Source: Polytrichum commune (Eukaryota; Streptophyta; Polytrichopsida; Polytrichales; Polytrichaceae). From it: a stretch of 64,000 nt of DNA. The notes beneath the pieces were generated by a model, which worked only from the letters and a program-made list of their open reading frames with translations, was not told the DNA's origin and ran no database searches. Position 1 is the stretch's first letter. Each line of letters starts with the position of its first letter. A program made the position numbers and the translations under genes. The stretch is taken from contig OX485803.1 of NCBI GenBank assembly GCA_950295325.1, forward strand, positions 66,109,554 through 66,173,553, read 5' to 3'. Below are positions 36,560 through 48,172 of the stretch, piece after piece.

Positions 36560-39500
36560 AAAGTTTTGGCTGAAGCGAGTAACTAAATCTCGGAAGGTCA
36601 ACTCAACCCGTTAAAGAGCAAGTTGGTGAGATCCTCCCAACAAATCTCAAGAGGAATTTTAATGGGTTTCAAGTTATAAAAGATGCTATCACTTTCAAAG
36701 TAGATTCACAAAAATTGAATGCACGCATAGCCCTCTTGAAGGAACAAATATTGATTGCAAAGTTCTTGGGCTCTAAACCCGCCCTCCAAGATATGGAAAG
36801 GTGGCTACAAGCCTTGAACCAAGAGCTGAGAGATAGCCAATTATCATTTTGTATGAATGTAGGCAACGGGTTTTTTCCCCTCAATGGTGAGGATTCAAAT
36901 GCACTTCACAATGCTTTAATGTTGTCACCATTTAAGTCAAAATGGGGCACATGTACGATTCAAAGTTGGATCCCGGGATTCAATCCGGACAACCCCAACA
37001 ATCTCACATTTCCCACGTGGATAGCATTGAGGATATTATCATTTGAACATCATGTCTAGGTGCTTGCCATAGCGGATGAGATGTAAAGCATGCCACAATT
37101 GGAAGCATAGAGTCAGGGACTGCAAGGAGATCCAGAAACGGCTAGTGAGAGGAGGCAAGTGGCCAGCACATGCGCAACATATACATCAACAAGATAAAGG
37201 AAAAAACATAGAGATAGATGAGGATGGAATCCAACAAGTTAGACACCGAAAAAACACGTGGAAAAACATCTTTGATATAGTGAACGACGATTTGAAAAAG
37301 AGTGCATTTGAACTGGGAGAAGACGTAAGAGCAGCTCGTTACCGATCCAAACAACAAGGTATAGAGGCTAAGCCAAGCACCACGGATCAAGATGGGAAAT
37401 ACAATAGAAATCAGTTGGTGGGTTGCAAATAGATGGGCATCCAGAAATGAATATAACGTTGAAGCAAAGCGAGGTGACGACATAGGAACCTCGGGGGCAA
37501 GCTGCAGAGCCCGAGACCTCCAGAAAATTTGGAAACATAGAAAACACAGTATCATAGCAAAAAACGACAATGGCTAACAAAGGGTAGGAGGTGACAGAGG
37601 CAAATCTAAATAACCAAAAAATTGGGGCTGGAAGCTTATGTGAAACAACAATGGGTAAAGCAGGAACCATGGATACGGCGGATATTAGAGGAGTCACAAC
37701 ACCAACAAGGGGTAGAGGCGACCCAACATCCACCATGTTGTGGTCACCTAGGAAGCATGCAAGCCAAAAAATAGCCTCTAGAACCGGAAGAAGTGGAAGC
37801 TTCTGAAAATGAGGTTGCACTAGGAGATGAAGTAGACCCATGTGAAGAACTAGAGGCAGAGGTTGAAATGCAAGAAACCAAAGAAGAAGGCAACTGAGAC
37901 CCCAAATATGATGAGAGGGAACAGCTAGCAAAGGCGAGGAAGAAGGGGAAGATATGAGAAGTAAGGGGAAATCAAAGGAAAGGTAGAGGGCAAAGTCCCA
38001 CATGAGGGAACTGAAGGGGATGCCAAAGAATGGCCGGATGCAGCCAAATGTAGGGGTGCAACAAAAACGAGAAGGAAGACATGCCCCCATGTAGTTGCAC
38101 CGAGCACGGGGAGGAACCACATATGTGCTACACAAATGAAGGGGATAGTAGCAACGAAAATGGCAAGGAGGGAGCTAGAGACCCACGAAGCAACCGAGCC
38201 GGAAGAAGGCGAGCTTTAGAGGGAAGGAACATGAGGTCAAGAGGGAGACAAAACGCACCGAGAGGGGAAAATAATCTAGTGCAGGATCGTAGGGGTGGAG
38301 GATGACCCCTCAAGGCCAAAACGGCCAAGGGCTAGCCTCTGAGACCCTCGGTAACAACCACAACATATGGGAAGGATATAAGGGAAAATATTACTCGGAG
38401 GTCGCTAGAAAACCAAGACTAAGAGATGGAGTGGGGAAGAAGTTGCTAGACCTCCACACAACGACCTAAGCATGACAAACATACAAGTGTGGGGAGCCGA
38501 GCCGAAGAGTGGTTGAACCAATGACAAGGCCCAAAGACTTGGTAAGTGTGTGGGTTCCTCACCTAACAATGACATGGAACTCATTGGAAGCTCATATCCG
38601 GAAGCAGAAATGTTGCATCCAAACTCAAGTGGATAGCCAAAGATAATTTGGGAGACACAACTTAATCCAAAAATTAACAACAAAGGGAGCATATACAAGG
38701 ATATCCTAGCTAGCATAGGTTTGGATAGCCCAAATGCTTTAACATAGACTAGGGGTGAGGATGTAATCGAGCAAGGCCAAGTAGCATCGCTAGGCAATAC
38801 ACCTATATGTAGTAGTACTTCTAGCTTCATGGCTCTAGGGAAACATGTTCTAACCCCTAGATCAGGAAGAATATGGGAATATAGAAGCAAATCCCCACTA
38901 GGGGACTAGGAAAAGCAAGGTCTTGGGGAACTTTTGAGTAACCTTATAAAATAGAATATTATTACGCACAATATTCGGGGGCTTAATAACCCAGAGAGCA
39001 TTGCAAAGGAAAGGGGTTCTTCTTAATGCATTAACACCTAAAGTGGACATTGTTATGATCCAAAAGCACAAACCTAGAGGAAAAATGCTAGAAAATATAG
39101 GTACCAGACTCATGCGGGGGTATGGTAGTTGGATCCTAGAAGTTGCACCAGGGAAATTGGGTAGAGACTTCGTCATTAATAGGATCCTAGCAACCACCCG
39201 GGCTGCAAAAAAATGGCAAGGATACCTCCCAGGTAATTACAAGTTTTATTGGTCTCAAGCGTGAGACCCACTCCGCTCCTGTAAAGAAGTCGTGTTCATG
39301 TGGTCCATTTGGCATAAGGTGGTGGCAGTTAATGAATGAAGAGCTCGCATCACACCGGCTTCTATCTCTAAGCAATGTGTGTTATGCCTCCCTAACACAA
39401 GTGAATTGGTCAAGCATAAGATAAGGGATTGTATTTAAGCTAGAAGGGCGTGGAGATGGGCCACCTCCATAATGCATGAACTTTGTGGGGTCAAATTTGG

Positions 39501-39720
39501 TAAATACGACTGCTTCAATTGGAAGCAAGCCTTGCTCAAGGAGAGGATTCCTAAGAAATACACGGGGGGGGGGGGAATCAAAATTTGGCACCTTCTTAGA
39601 GGTATTACACTTTGAACTCTATGGATTGAACACAACGACAAAGTGTTCAACCATGAACAATAACATGATATTAAACATTATGGCACTTTTGGGAGTCCCA
39701 AAATTGCAAAACACGTGAAG
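36560..39720 (+). mobile_element. L1-like LINE, internally deleted and broken
   Basis: Three recognisable pieces lie in order on the plus strand. ORF1 DUF4283-type region spans about 36600-37058 (LIAKFLGSKPALQDMERWLQ, WGTCTIQSWIPGFNPDNPNN). A zinc knuckle lies at 37079-37125 (CKACHNWKHRVRDC, CX2CX4HX4C). The ORF2 endonuclease start lies at about 39000-39150 (LNALTPKVDIVMIQKHKPRG). The sequence then jumps to the C-terminal zf-RVT region at about 39300-39700 (KQCVMCLPNTSELVKHKIRDC, RRAWRWATSIMHELCG). The rest of the endonuclease and the whole reverse transcriptase are missing, and several stops break the frames. A G12 run (39564-39575) interrupts the last part. The element cannot move on its own. 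Confidence 0.75.
36600..37432 (+). pseudogene. LINE ORF1 remnant (DUF4283 plus CCHC zinc knuckle)
   Basis: The DUF4283-like domain ends at a stop after ILSFEHHV (37059). The knuckle follows in a different frame from 37077. In intact relatives these are one protein, so a small deletion or frameshift near 37060-37076 separates them. ORF1 proteins of this type bind the element RNA. Confidence 0.65.
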
Positions 39721-39738
39721 TTTGACCAAAATTCAACG

Positions 39739-39898
39739 TGGGAACGTGTATGTGAACGCCATCTGGACCCCGGGAACGTTCATGGGAACTTCAGTGGGAA
39801 CATGGGAACGTGCAGGGGAACTAGATTGGGAACATGGGAACGTGTGTGTGAACTCAGTTGGGAACGTGATGAACGTGGGAACGTTCATCGGGAACTTC
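39739..39898 (+). repeat. Cluster of GGGAAC words
   Basis: Eleven GGGAAC words, mostly followed by GTG, GTTC, ATG or TTC, lie in 160 bp just past the LINE 3' end, spaced irregularly at 9-30 bases. It looks like a decayed short tandem repeat. No protein is supported. Confidence 0.6.
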
Positions 39899-40286
39899 TT
39901 CGTACAAATGCCCGTGTTTGGGACATAACGTTGACTATTGTACACCGCTTACACACAATACTCACAATATTCATTATTAGTTGGCAAAGTACAACATTAC
40001 ACATCACATATGTAGCTTGGGGCATGACACATTCTCGAAAATGCGAGGAAATTAATGTTCAAAAGCCCTACATTGTGGTTTGTATACATTACATTAATGC
40101 GTGTACACCACACATGGAGGTATGTCATTGGTTGCAATGTGCACATATAGCAATATTGCAAGTATCAACAAATAAATCCTTCGTTCGGTTCAAAAAGGAC
40201 CGCCCTATCACCTACCACAAAACACTAGGATCTTCACACTTGCTCCTCTAATTCCGTATGCCCTTGGATTCCGGTGGCTTTGATCA

Positions 40287-43200
40287 CTAGGATGCGCGTC
40301 CCCCAGACTTACGTCTACCAGTTCCATGTCCACGGCCTCCCTGTTGCCCACTAGACTCCTCGACGTCCACCCCACCCACCCTGTTCCCACGCTCAGCTGT
40401 TGAACAACGTCGAAGATTATCTTTGGCAAATCCAATTTGCTCTATTGGGATTGTAACCTTTAAGGGCTCCACATCTTCATGTTCTAGCAGAGGCCAAGCT
40501 GCCAAAATGCAATCGATTGGCTGCCAGTCGGGAACGGAGTACTTCAAATCACGTTTCCACTTGAAGTTAGGATTTGAGTCCCAGCCATTCCATTTCTTTG
40601 ATAGGTCTCTGGTGGTTGAAGTGGGAGTGAACCATTGTACAAGTATTTGACGTGGATGCTCTCCCGTGACCGCCAAGTTCGGTCCAGACAAAGCACGGCA
40701 AACCCAAATGGGTCTACCTATATCTTGTTCTTGGGGACGCAATATTAGCATATGCCCCTCGTGCACATTATCCGCAATGCGGAAAGCAGCTGCAGGACGA
40801 AGGTTTGCTGGACCAACATAATGGTCGTCCGGTTGGTGCTCTTCCCGAAGCTCTCCATTCTGCATGAATGGATGTGCATCTGCTTCGACCCTACTCCGTG
40901 GCCAGAATCCCTCCCATAATGCATGCCCAGCAGTGTATACGTTTCTGAGAGGTGTCTCTAATGCCTCCTTCACCCCTATCCAGTACTGCAAAATATGCAT
41001 GTGTGAACCCATATATGCTCATGTCGTGTCATGGTCACATATTGATTGCCAATAGTCAATGAACCCTTGCAGTCCCACAACCACTTCCTCCAGTTTTGCC
41101 ATACCGCGCGGTGGTGCAGGAAAGGGGTCCCCGGATGGAAGACAGGGCTACCCTTTTATATTGGATTTCCACATCTTCACACCGTCTTTGGGCAACCACT
41201 CCTCATGCGTGCTAAGCACTTTGTATTGCATAACAGGCCAACCATCATCTCGGACATAGAATTTGAATTGTTGAGCCTTTGTGTGCCCAATGAGTTTCTC
41301 CTTACCACTTGGGATATGCTCCCTAACGTATGATCTCCAATCTAGAAGTTCCTCTATCATGTGTGGAATGACAGGAACCTTTTCCATATCTATGTATGAT
41401 TTCATGAGAAGGGGGATAGTGGGGTAGTCGTGTTCGCGCAGGTCCATACTCCATCTTCCAAATGATGCATCGATGTCGTCATGGGTGTGGCCAACCAATA
41501 GATAAGACACATGTACCTCCGTGAATATTTCTTTCGCCGTGAGCATAGACCAGAATGCCTTTACGAACCTACACTTGTTGTCCTTCCAGCAATTATCAAG
41601 CTGAACGTGCAGAATGGGTGGAAGAGGAATTGCCGGTATGGGCTCCGTGGGTGGGGCTCGTAACCCTTGCAAACATATTTCGCTCCCATGAAGAACAGCA
41701 CGATAAAGAGGTGACCGCCCAACACCATGAAAAAAACTCCGGGATGATGACATTGGTGGTTCCTCCAAATCACGTAGAAGTCTCGCGAATGACCCTACAG
41801 TATGGTTGCAATCTCCAGGGTACATGTCCAGTGCATAGTGGGCATATCTCTCATCTCCATGTCCATGTGCCATCATGCCTGTTACAGAAAGTGGTAGCTT
41901 TGTAAACATATCAGTATCTTTGTTCTTGGAGGCAAAACAAGGAGATGCGGTTTTACCATGATCCATTTTGTCGTGAATAATCGTCAACACTTTTTGGGGA
42001 TGCTCAATTGAAAGAGCCCTCATGCAACGGTATGCATTGCGAGCTGATTCTTGCTACACTTGGTGCTTCTCCAATTGTTTCGAAAACCCTGTGTGTGCAG
42101 CTGAACCTTTCACATGTTGAAGTATAATTGCGGAAAACGAATCACACTTCCCACAACGAGCAAAATTGTCACCAACCCTCTTCTTTATGTAGTGCTTAAA
42201 GTAGGTATTCCGAATTTTACTCAAAGTTGAAAGAGAGATTGGGAGCACACCACATTTCTCATTAACCTGCACATATAGAAATAACTTAACATTAATAATA
42301 CTTCACATGCTTCTCGATCCATATCGTATATGATATGTTAATGATTACCCATTCGTGTCTATTAAATACCCACAAACACACCTCGTGGTTGACCGACACA
42401 TACAAAGCGGATAATTGGGTCATATCGAATGCTTACCTCATTGATTGTAACCAGAAACTTCTTCCATTTTGTTCCGCGAGGCAATACCATTTCAACAACA
42501 CGTGTGCCATTTGGCAATGTGCGAGCCTTGTGAGGCATCATATTTGCTTTGTCTTCCAATAAAGTCGAAAGTGTTGCAGTAGCTTGTTGGGTGGATATTC
42601 GATTCCGTTTCATGTTTAGGTTCCCATGATCGCGTGGACGCATACCGCTCTTGAATTCTGAACGGTTCCTATAGAACGTCGTTTTGGAGACGGCAAATAT
42701 GTGTCTCCATGCTTTTTCACACACATTGCGACCACACAAGGTAACGACCTTCGTTGAGCATCCAGGTAGTACATGTAATTGGCCATGGACCTCGAGTTGT
42801 TTAGCATGTCTCATCCGTGGAGAACAAGTGTAAAACTCAGTTCGTAGCGCAAGTGCCTCTTCCCTGGGAAAATATCTAGTGCACTCCCTATCACAACACT
42901 CACTGGCTGATAGTTGTTGGACGCTATTATTATTGAGAATCTGGGATTTTTTTTGTCGGTCTACTCTGGGAGGTCGTGCGTGATGTGACATATGCCCTCT
43001 TCCCATCTTTCTTCCGTCTTTCTAGCAATGTGGTTTGCACACGCAACCTGCGTGTGCTCACTAGGAGGTGGTGTGCAAGAGTATACCTCTGGTGATAAAC
43101 ACAAGTAAGGGGCCACATTCGTAAGGAGAACACCCATCCCATGTCCATCATTCCCTCCAATGGCTCCATAATAAGCACACCCACATTATCTTCTCCAAGA

Positions 43201-43534
43201 CACTTGTCTTCCACACAATCCATTGGATTGACATTATGGCAAATTCCTTTTGCCACATTTTGTCCGGTCGCGTTTACAAGCATCACAGGAATGTTCAGCC
43301 ATTCCTCCCTTCTAAGCCCGCTGCAATCTACATCAATGTCCTCAATGCCAACATCGGCCTCGTCTTCCGTGAATACCGCTTCAGAGAGTGATGATCCCTG
43401 CATTGTAGAATCATGTTAATATGTTTACCCTTAACGTAAAACCCCTAATACCACATTAAATTTACATCACATTGCAAACTACAACAATAACTCACCTCCT
43501 CGGAACTCAAATGCTCTAGTTCCATTTGCTCCAT
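40287..43534 (-). pseudogene. DUF7869-type putative transposase gene, multi-exon, with two in-frame stops and a frame change
   Basis: Exons: 43534-43496 (MEQMELEHLSSEE), 43397-42437, 42266 to about 41065, and 40985-40287; most junctions have GT-AG sites and keep frame. Exon 2 carries a Cys-rich finger (ECCDRECTRYF ... VVTLCGRNVCEKAWRHIFAVS, KTTFYR). Exon 3 has a second Cys pair (ARCGKCDSF) and then the core: TIIHDKMDHGK, MAHGHGDERYAHYALD, ILHVQLDNCWKDNKCRFVKAF and LLVGHTHDDIDASFGRWS. LDNCxxDNK and VGHTHDDID are the hallmark acidic motifs of this family, probably a DDE-like nuclease core; I infer a mobile-element origin. Damage: a frame change near the A8 run at 42947-42954, TAG at 42054-42056 between HQV and QESARNAY, and TAG near 41148 after KSNIKG. 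The last exon ends in a Gly/Arg-rich tail. Confidence 0.75.
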
Positions 43535-43736
43535 TACCCTGATAACAACACACGTAACTTCATTAATCAATAAAGATGTTGCCCCTCACACGCACGAGAA
43601 CTAACACCACAATATCTACCTAACCTGATAGCCCATTTGCATCCGAAACCTATATTAATATGACCAAAAATATAGCCTTTTATTAACCGTGTCTTACGTA
43701 GAAACTTAAACCCTAAACCCTAAACGCTCTGAATTG

Positions 43737-43762
43737 AGGTTCCACTCGCCCGAGTGGAACCT
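43737..43762. repeat. Palindrome core P1
   Basis: 26-bp palindrome with arms AGGTTCCACTCG / CGAGTGGAACCT around CC. Compared with the common core (AGGTTCCTCTCG / CGAGAGGAACCT), a T-to-A change in the left arm is matched by A-to-T in the right arm, so pairing is kept. It lies about 200 bp upstream of the DUF7869-type gene, next to a telomere-like CCCTAAACCCTAAAC. Confidence 0.85.
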
Positions 43763-44228
43763 GCTTTACCCTGAGTGTTTGTTGGTCCTACTACCCATCA
43801 GAACCACCACCCAATTAATACATGATACATCATCCACTCGTATCAACAACCTTAGGTAATAAATAGCCTAAAATAGCCTAAACCCTAAACCATGCTTAAC
43901 TCGAAGTACTAAACATGACGAATTGCCAAGATTCGACTACAAATTTAAAAAACTCATTCTCATTTATGGGTGTTGCTCCTGACACGCATCAGACCTAACT
44001 CCACCCGTGTCTATTTTACCCATTACATAACCCAGTTGCATCCGCCACGTTTCAGTAATGTTCGAATAATTATGGCCTTTATTTTACCATGCCTTCCCTT
44101 CATGAAGGGTTAGATGTCTTTTGAGGACATGTTAAACGTGTCTTTTGAGGTGTCTTTTGAGGTCATGTTAAACAAGACATCTTTTGTCGGCAACATTTAA
44201 CACGACCCTGACACCTAAAATGGTGCCG

Positions 44229-44455
44229 AGGTTCCTCTCGGCCGAGAGGAACCTCCGTTGCCAAGGGCCAGCGTTGGATATCCAGAATCTGGCCTCTAGG
44301 TTCCTCTCGGCCGAGAGGAACCTAGGTTCCTCCTTGGAGCCTAGATATCCTCTAGGTTCCTCTCGGCCGAGAGGAACCTAGGTTCCTCCTTGGAGCCTAG
44401 ATATCCTCTAGGTTCCTCTCGGCCGAGAGGAGCCTTGGATATCCAAGGCTGGCCC
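44229..44455. repeat. Palindrome array A (cores P2-P5)
   Basis: Cores at 44229-44254, 44298-44323, 44354-44379 and 44410-44435 (the last with one mismatch). The last three are in a 56-bp tandem repeat whose linker reads AGGTTCCTCCTTGGAGCCTA then GATATCCTCT. The array ends with a second, different perfect palindrome, AGCCTTGGAT joined to its own complement (about 44432-44451). Confidence 0.9.
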
Positions 44456-44876
44456 TAAACATAATACTTGTCCACAAAACCCTAAACCCTCTATCCATAC
44501 AATACGGCGAGACAATCACTTCAAGTTCTAGGTCAGTTGCAGTTTCCAGAATTGGAGTTGAGATGCAAAACGTATGACAGGTCAAAGTCTATATTCCCTT
44601 TCTCCCAATATAGGCCCACATAGCAATTACACAAGCCCGTGGTTGGGAAATGAAGATAGTCAATTAGGTGAACTATACAAGCACAATCTGCTATGCCTCC
44701 ATGTTATCTATTTGTTACTCTCCTTCAGGTGTTCCATCACAAAATTAGCCGAATGAGCTATTAGTTGACCTGTCTGATCCCATATAGGAATTTGAAATCA
44801 CAATTCCGAGAGTGTAACTTCACTCCTGTACAACTGCATTGGAAGACATTTGATGTAGTCAAGATCGAGGTTCAAA

Positions 44877-44961
44877 TTATAAAAAATATTTCCATTGGAG
44901 ATAGGGTCTAAGTTGTCCATGTTCCCCACATGAAATTCCCGTCACATACAATCTGGCCTCT
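44877..44961. other. Linker between palindrome arrays A and B
   Basis: Short AT-rich stretch. Together with 44456-44876 it holds no gene. A 219-codon minus-strand open frame from 45536 to 44877 exists only because the palindromic repeats are free of stops. Confidence 0.5.
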
Positions 44962-45101
44962 AGGTTCCTCTTGGCCGAGAGGAACCTCGGCCAGCCTTGG
45001 ATATGAAGTCTGGCCTCTAGGTTCCTCTCGGCCGAGAGGATCCTCGGCCAGCCTTGGATATGAAGTCTGGCCTCTAGGTTCCTCTCGGCCGAGAGGAACC
45101 T
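44962..45101. repeat. Palindrome array B (cores P6-P8)
   Basis: Cores at 44962-44987, 45019-45044 and 45076-45101 in a 57-bp repeat. The linker CGGCCAGCCTTGGATATGAA then GTCTGGCCTCT is related to the flank of core P3 in array A. P6 has one C-to-T change at the central CpG-rich part and P7 has one arm mismatch. Confidence 0.9.
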
Positions 45102-45780
45102 CGGCACCCTATCGCAGTGGTCCGTACAATTGTACGGACTACACGCTTGCATCCTAGAATTGTACTGTAGAGACACCCCCCCACACCAGCAAGAAGCAGC
45201 AGGCTGAAAACAAAGTGTTTGTGAAACCATTACGGAGCTGAGGGACTGGTATCGGAGAATGAAGAGCTGGTGTGGCACCAGCGCAAGGCTTAAGCCAGTG
45301 AGGGACTTAAGCAGAAGCTGAGGGACCAGGGGTGGATGGTAACCAGACAGAGTTTGTGGGCGGCCACCAGGAGCGTAGAAGACAACTGGGAACGGGAACG
45401 ACCATGGGAACATGAACGGCCACTGAGGACGAGGACGGCCATCGGCCTCTGAAGTTAGCAAACCGGTTCGGGACGGCCGAACGGAGGTAGAGACGAACTG
45501 GTTTGAGCCTCGGACAGTAAATGTAAATAGGACCATTGTGAGAAGCGTAGAGGCGCGGTCCTATTGCCGTGTTTAGGAACACATGTGTAATAAAATTAGG
45601 ATGAATGAAATTCCAACTAGGGTGATAGGAAAAGTTATGTACGTAGGTAGTACATATTGGACTATTTGGATTCAAACTCTATGAATTAAGACATTTAAAC
45701 TCTGCTATAATTAGATTCAGTGCTAAATTTAGCCGAGCTAACATTTACAAAAATCCTAGGAAAACGTAGATTTGTGAGAC

Positions 45781-45788
45781 TATATAAG
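45781..45788 (+). promoter_or_regulatory. TATA-like box upstream of a tandem array
   Basis: TATATAAG in the context GACTATATAAGGAGGCC, 80 bp before a 53-bp tandem array. The order (TATA box, then transcribed tandem repeats) is like that of the hAT element, so this may be the promoter of an unrecognised element. No gene was found downstream. Confidence 0.3.
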
Positions 45789-45864
45789 GAGGCCACTTGA
45801 GGGCCCTAATACACTTCATTTCGTCCCGAATATTATACATGAGTGTCCGGACCTCGGACTTTGT

Positions 45865-46106
45865 TGAGACGTGAGGCACCCGTGGTGCAAATTAACTTGA
45901 GAGCTAAAAGATTACTTTGAGACGTGAGGCACCCGTGGTGCAAATTAACTTGAGAGCTAGAGAATTACTTTGAGACGTGAGGCACCCGTGGTGCAAATTA
46001 ATTTGAGAGCTAGAGAATTACTTTGAGACGTGAGGCACTCGTGGTGCGAACTAACATGAGAACTTGAGACGTGAGGCACCCGTGGTGCAAACTAACATGA
46101 GAGCAT
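45865..46106 (+). repeat. 53-bp tandem array, five copies
   Basis: Units start TGAGACGTGAGGCACCCGTG at 45865, 45918, 45971, 46024 and 46065 (the fourth unit is shortened to 41 bp). Copies are 90 percent or more alike. Each contains the inverted words GGCACC and GGTGC. Confidence 0.92.
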
Positions 46107-47395
46107 TCGTGAATGCAAGGCAATCGCACTCGACCTCAAGAATTACCTACGGCTTAGGGAATTGAAGAAATTACTTTGCGGCCAAGTTATGGGTTGAAGA
46201 AGAAGGGTGTATACGTGCACGTTCATCGGAAACTTGGAGGATTAAGTTTACCACATTAAAAGGCTTTGCATTCACAACCTATACAAAATTATACAAAAGT
46301 AAAAGTAAAGATTGAGGGTAGGAGGATTGGCCAAGTGGCTAGTACCGGCTTACTTGGGCAAGGTGTATCGACTCGGAGATTACACCTAGACCGTGATTAC
46401 CTCTTTCCAAGTGAAATCGGATTTGAGGTAATTGTAGGTGTAATCTACTTGAGTGGTACCCCAAGTCATCGAGCGCTAGGAGATGATTCAAAGGGAAGGG
46501 CTAAGCCGCCACCTCGCCTTCACATCACCTACCTTACCACATATAGCCTAAGGAGAGAATTTCCGGTAGCCAAAGGGGGACACTCGGGAATTAAGCAAAG
46601 ATTCGTAATGCCCCTCGGAATGTAGGTAAATATTAATCATACACCTTTGAGTGGTAGCGGATTATTATTCCGTGTGGACAAGAGAATCAACAAGGATTCT
46701 TTACCTTCAAGTGTTATTAGGTGATTTGGATATAGTGAGGAAATACTTATCCCTTGATACCGAACGTTTGACAAAGAATCCGATACTTGGGAACATGAGG
46801 GGATGATAAATATTCTAAGAGAGTAAAACATTTTAGGAATTAAGTGGCTTTGACTTAGTGAGGGAGAATGCTTGTCTTATGGAGAAATTGGGCAAGATGC
46901 TTGAAGACTTGAATGGAACGAGAGATATGTTATAAGAACTTGAATGGATAAATAGGATTGTGAATAATTTCAAACCATGAAAGATATTGTATAAGAGCGT
47001 TTCCCCTCTTAACACTTAACCGTGACATTACACTTCTGGGAAAACATTAGCTTGAGTTCCAAGACACTTACTCAATAGGAATTCGTGAGAGAATTATTAA
47101 GAGATATTGAACGTGCATTTACGTGTTTCCTGTTAAGGACACTTTAGGGGGACATAAACTTGTAAACTTAGATCAACTATTCCTAGAGAGTTTATAAGTA
47201 CATTGAAACTATATTACGGGATTGAGACACAGAAGATTGCAAACACCTTCACGAGATACAGGAACTAAAGAAGATCTAATTTTGGTGGGAGTAACTTCCA
47301 TGTAAACCGGTTCAGCAGCGGGTTACACCGTCTAAGGCTGGAAGGTTGAAGGTGGCCTCCCAACATGTACATACTACACGTAGGGCATATTTTTT
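46107..47395. other. No confident gene
   Basis: A 119-codon plus-strand frame at 46266-46625 has no recognisable domain. Given the TATA box and array upstream it could be a leftover of an unknown element, but I see no support beyond length. Confidence 0.35.
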
Positions 47396-47480
47396 CGGGG
47401 AGCAGTGGCTCAGGCAAAGCATGAGCTACTTGGGCCGGCACCTGCTAAAACCAGCATGTGTGGGTTCTGAACGCATGGAA
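47396..47480 (+). mobile_element. Possible SINE head
   Basis: An A-box-like AGTGGCTCAGGCAAAGC (about 47405) is followed after some 55 bases by a B-box-like GGGTTCTGAAC. No tail or target duplication was recognised. Confidence 0.3.
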
Positions 47481-47791
47481 TGGCAACAATGAGATATGGA
47501 AATGCTTGAAGAGTGAGCCACAAACGGTTGGAGGTATGGACCTTATATAGTAGTGTCAATTTTGGTTTGGTGGGAGACTAAGTTTGGGTACTAAAATATT
47601 TGAAGCTTCCCTCCCTATTGTACGGGGTCCTCTCTTGTAGGAGATATCATGGTTTGAGGTGTGGTAGTAGAGAATGATCGTTTGGCGAGTTGATGTGCTC
47701 CCTAGTTGATAGTACTTATAATGTACATTCTCCATTACCTTCCTTTGATTGCCAACGGCATGATACAACGAGATTTAGAGTGTACAGTCTA

Positions 47792-48172
47792 CCCTCTATA
47801 GATGTTAACCCTCGGGAGTGAATCAAAGTTAACATTTATAAAGGTGCTAATAATTAACAATTAGAAAATTAGTAAATTGCTTTTTTGACCAATATACAAA
47901 TGTTAAGTTTATGAATGTATACAAACCCAATCAATACTTTATTCAATAAAGTTTACAAATCACGGGTGAAGTATGAATCAATGATTCTTTGGTGAAAACC
48001 ATATTGTGGTTGTATTTCATTCATTAACATTTGCAGAGTCAAATTTACAAAGGGAGTACTATTTTGTTAATAGTTGACTCGTTTAACATTTATAGTGTGC
48101 AATATGTGGGCAGTAGAAGAAAGTTAACATTTAGAGAGGGTTAATACTTATAGGTGTAACATTTATAGAGGG
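47792..48172. mobile_element. MITE-like unit with 16-bp terminal inverted repeats
   Basis: Starts CCCTCTATAGATGTTAA and ends TAACATTTATAGAGGG (one mismatch). The interior is very AT-rich with further copies of TTAACATTTATA in both orientations. No coding capacity. The target duplication is not clear. Confidence 0.5.

Noticed and set aside
37368-38135. 255-codon minus-strand frame rich in Leu, Pro and Ser
   Set aside because: It is antisense to LINE ORF1 and carries no recognisable domain; the A-rich sense strand gives the open antisense frame.
44877-45536. 219-codon minus-strand protein with repeated RFLSAERNL
   Set aside because: The repeated peptide is just the translated palindrome core, which lacks stops in every frame.
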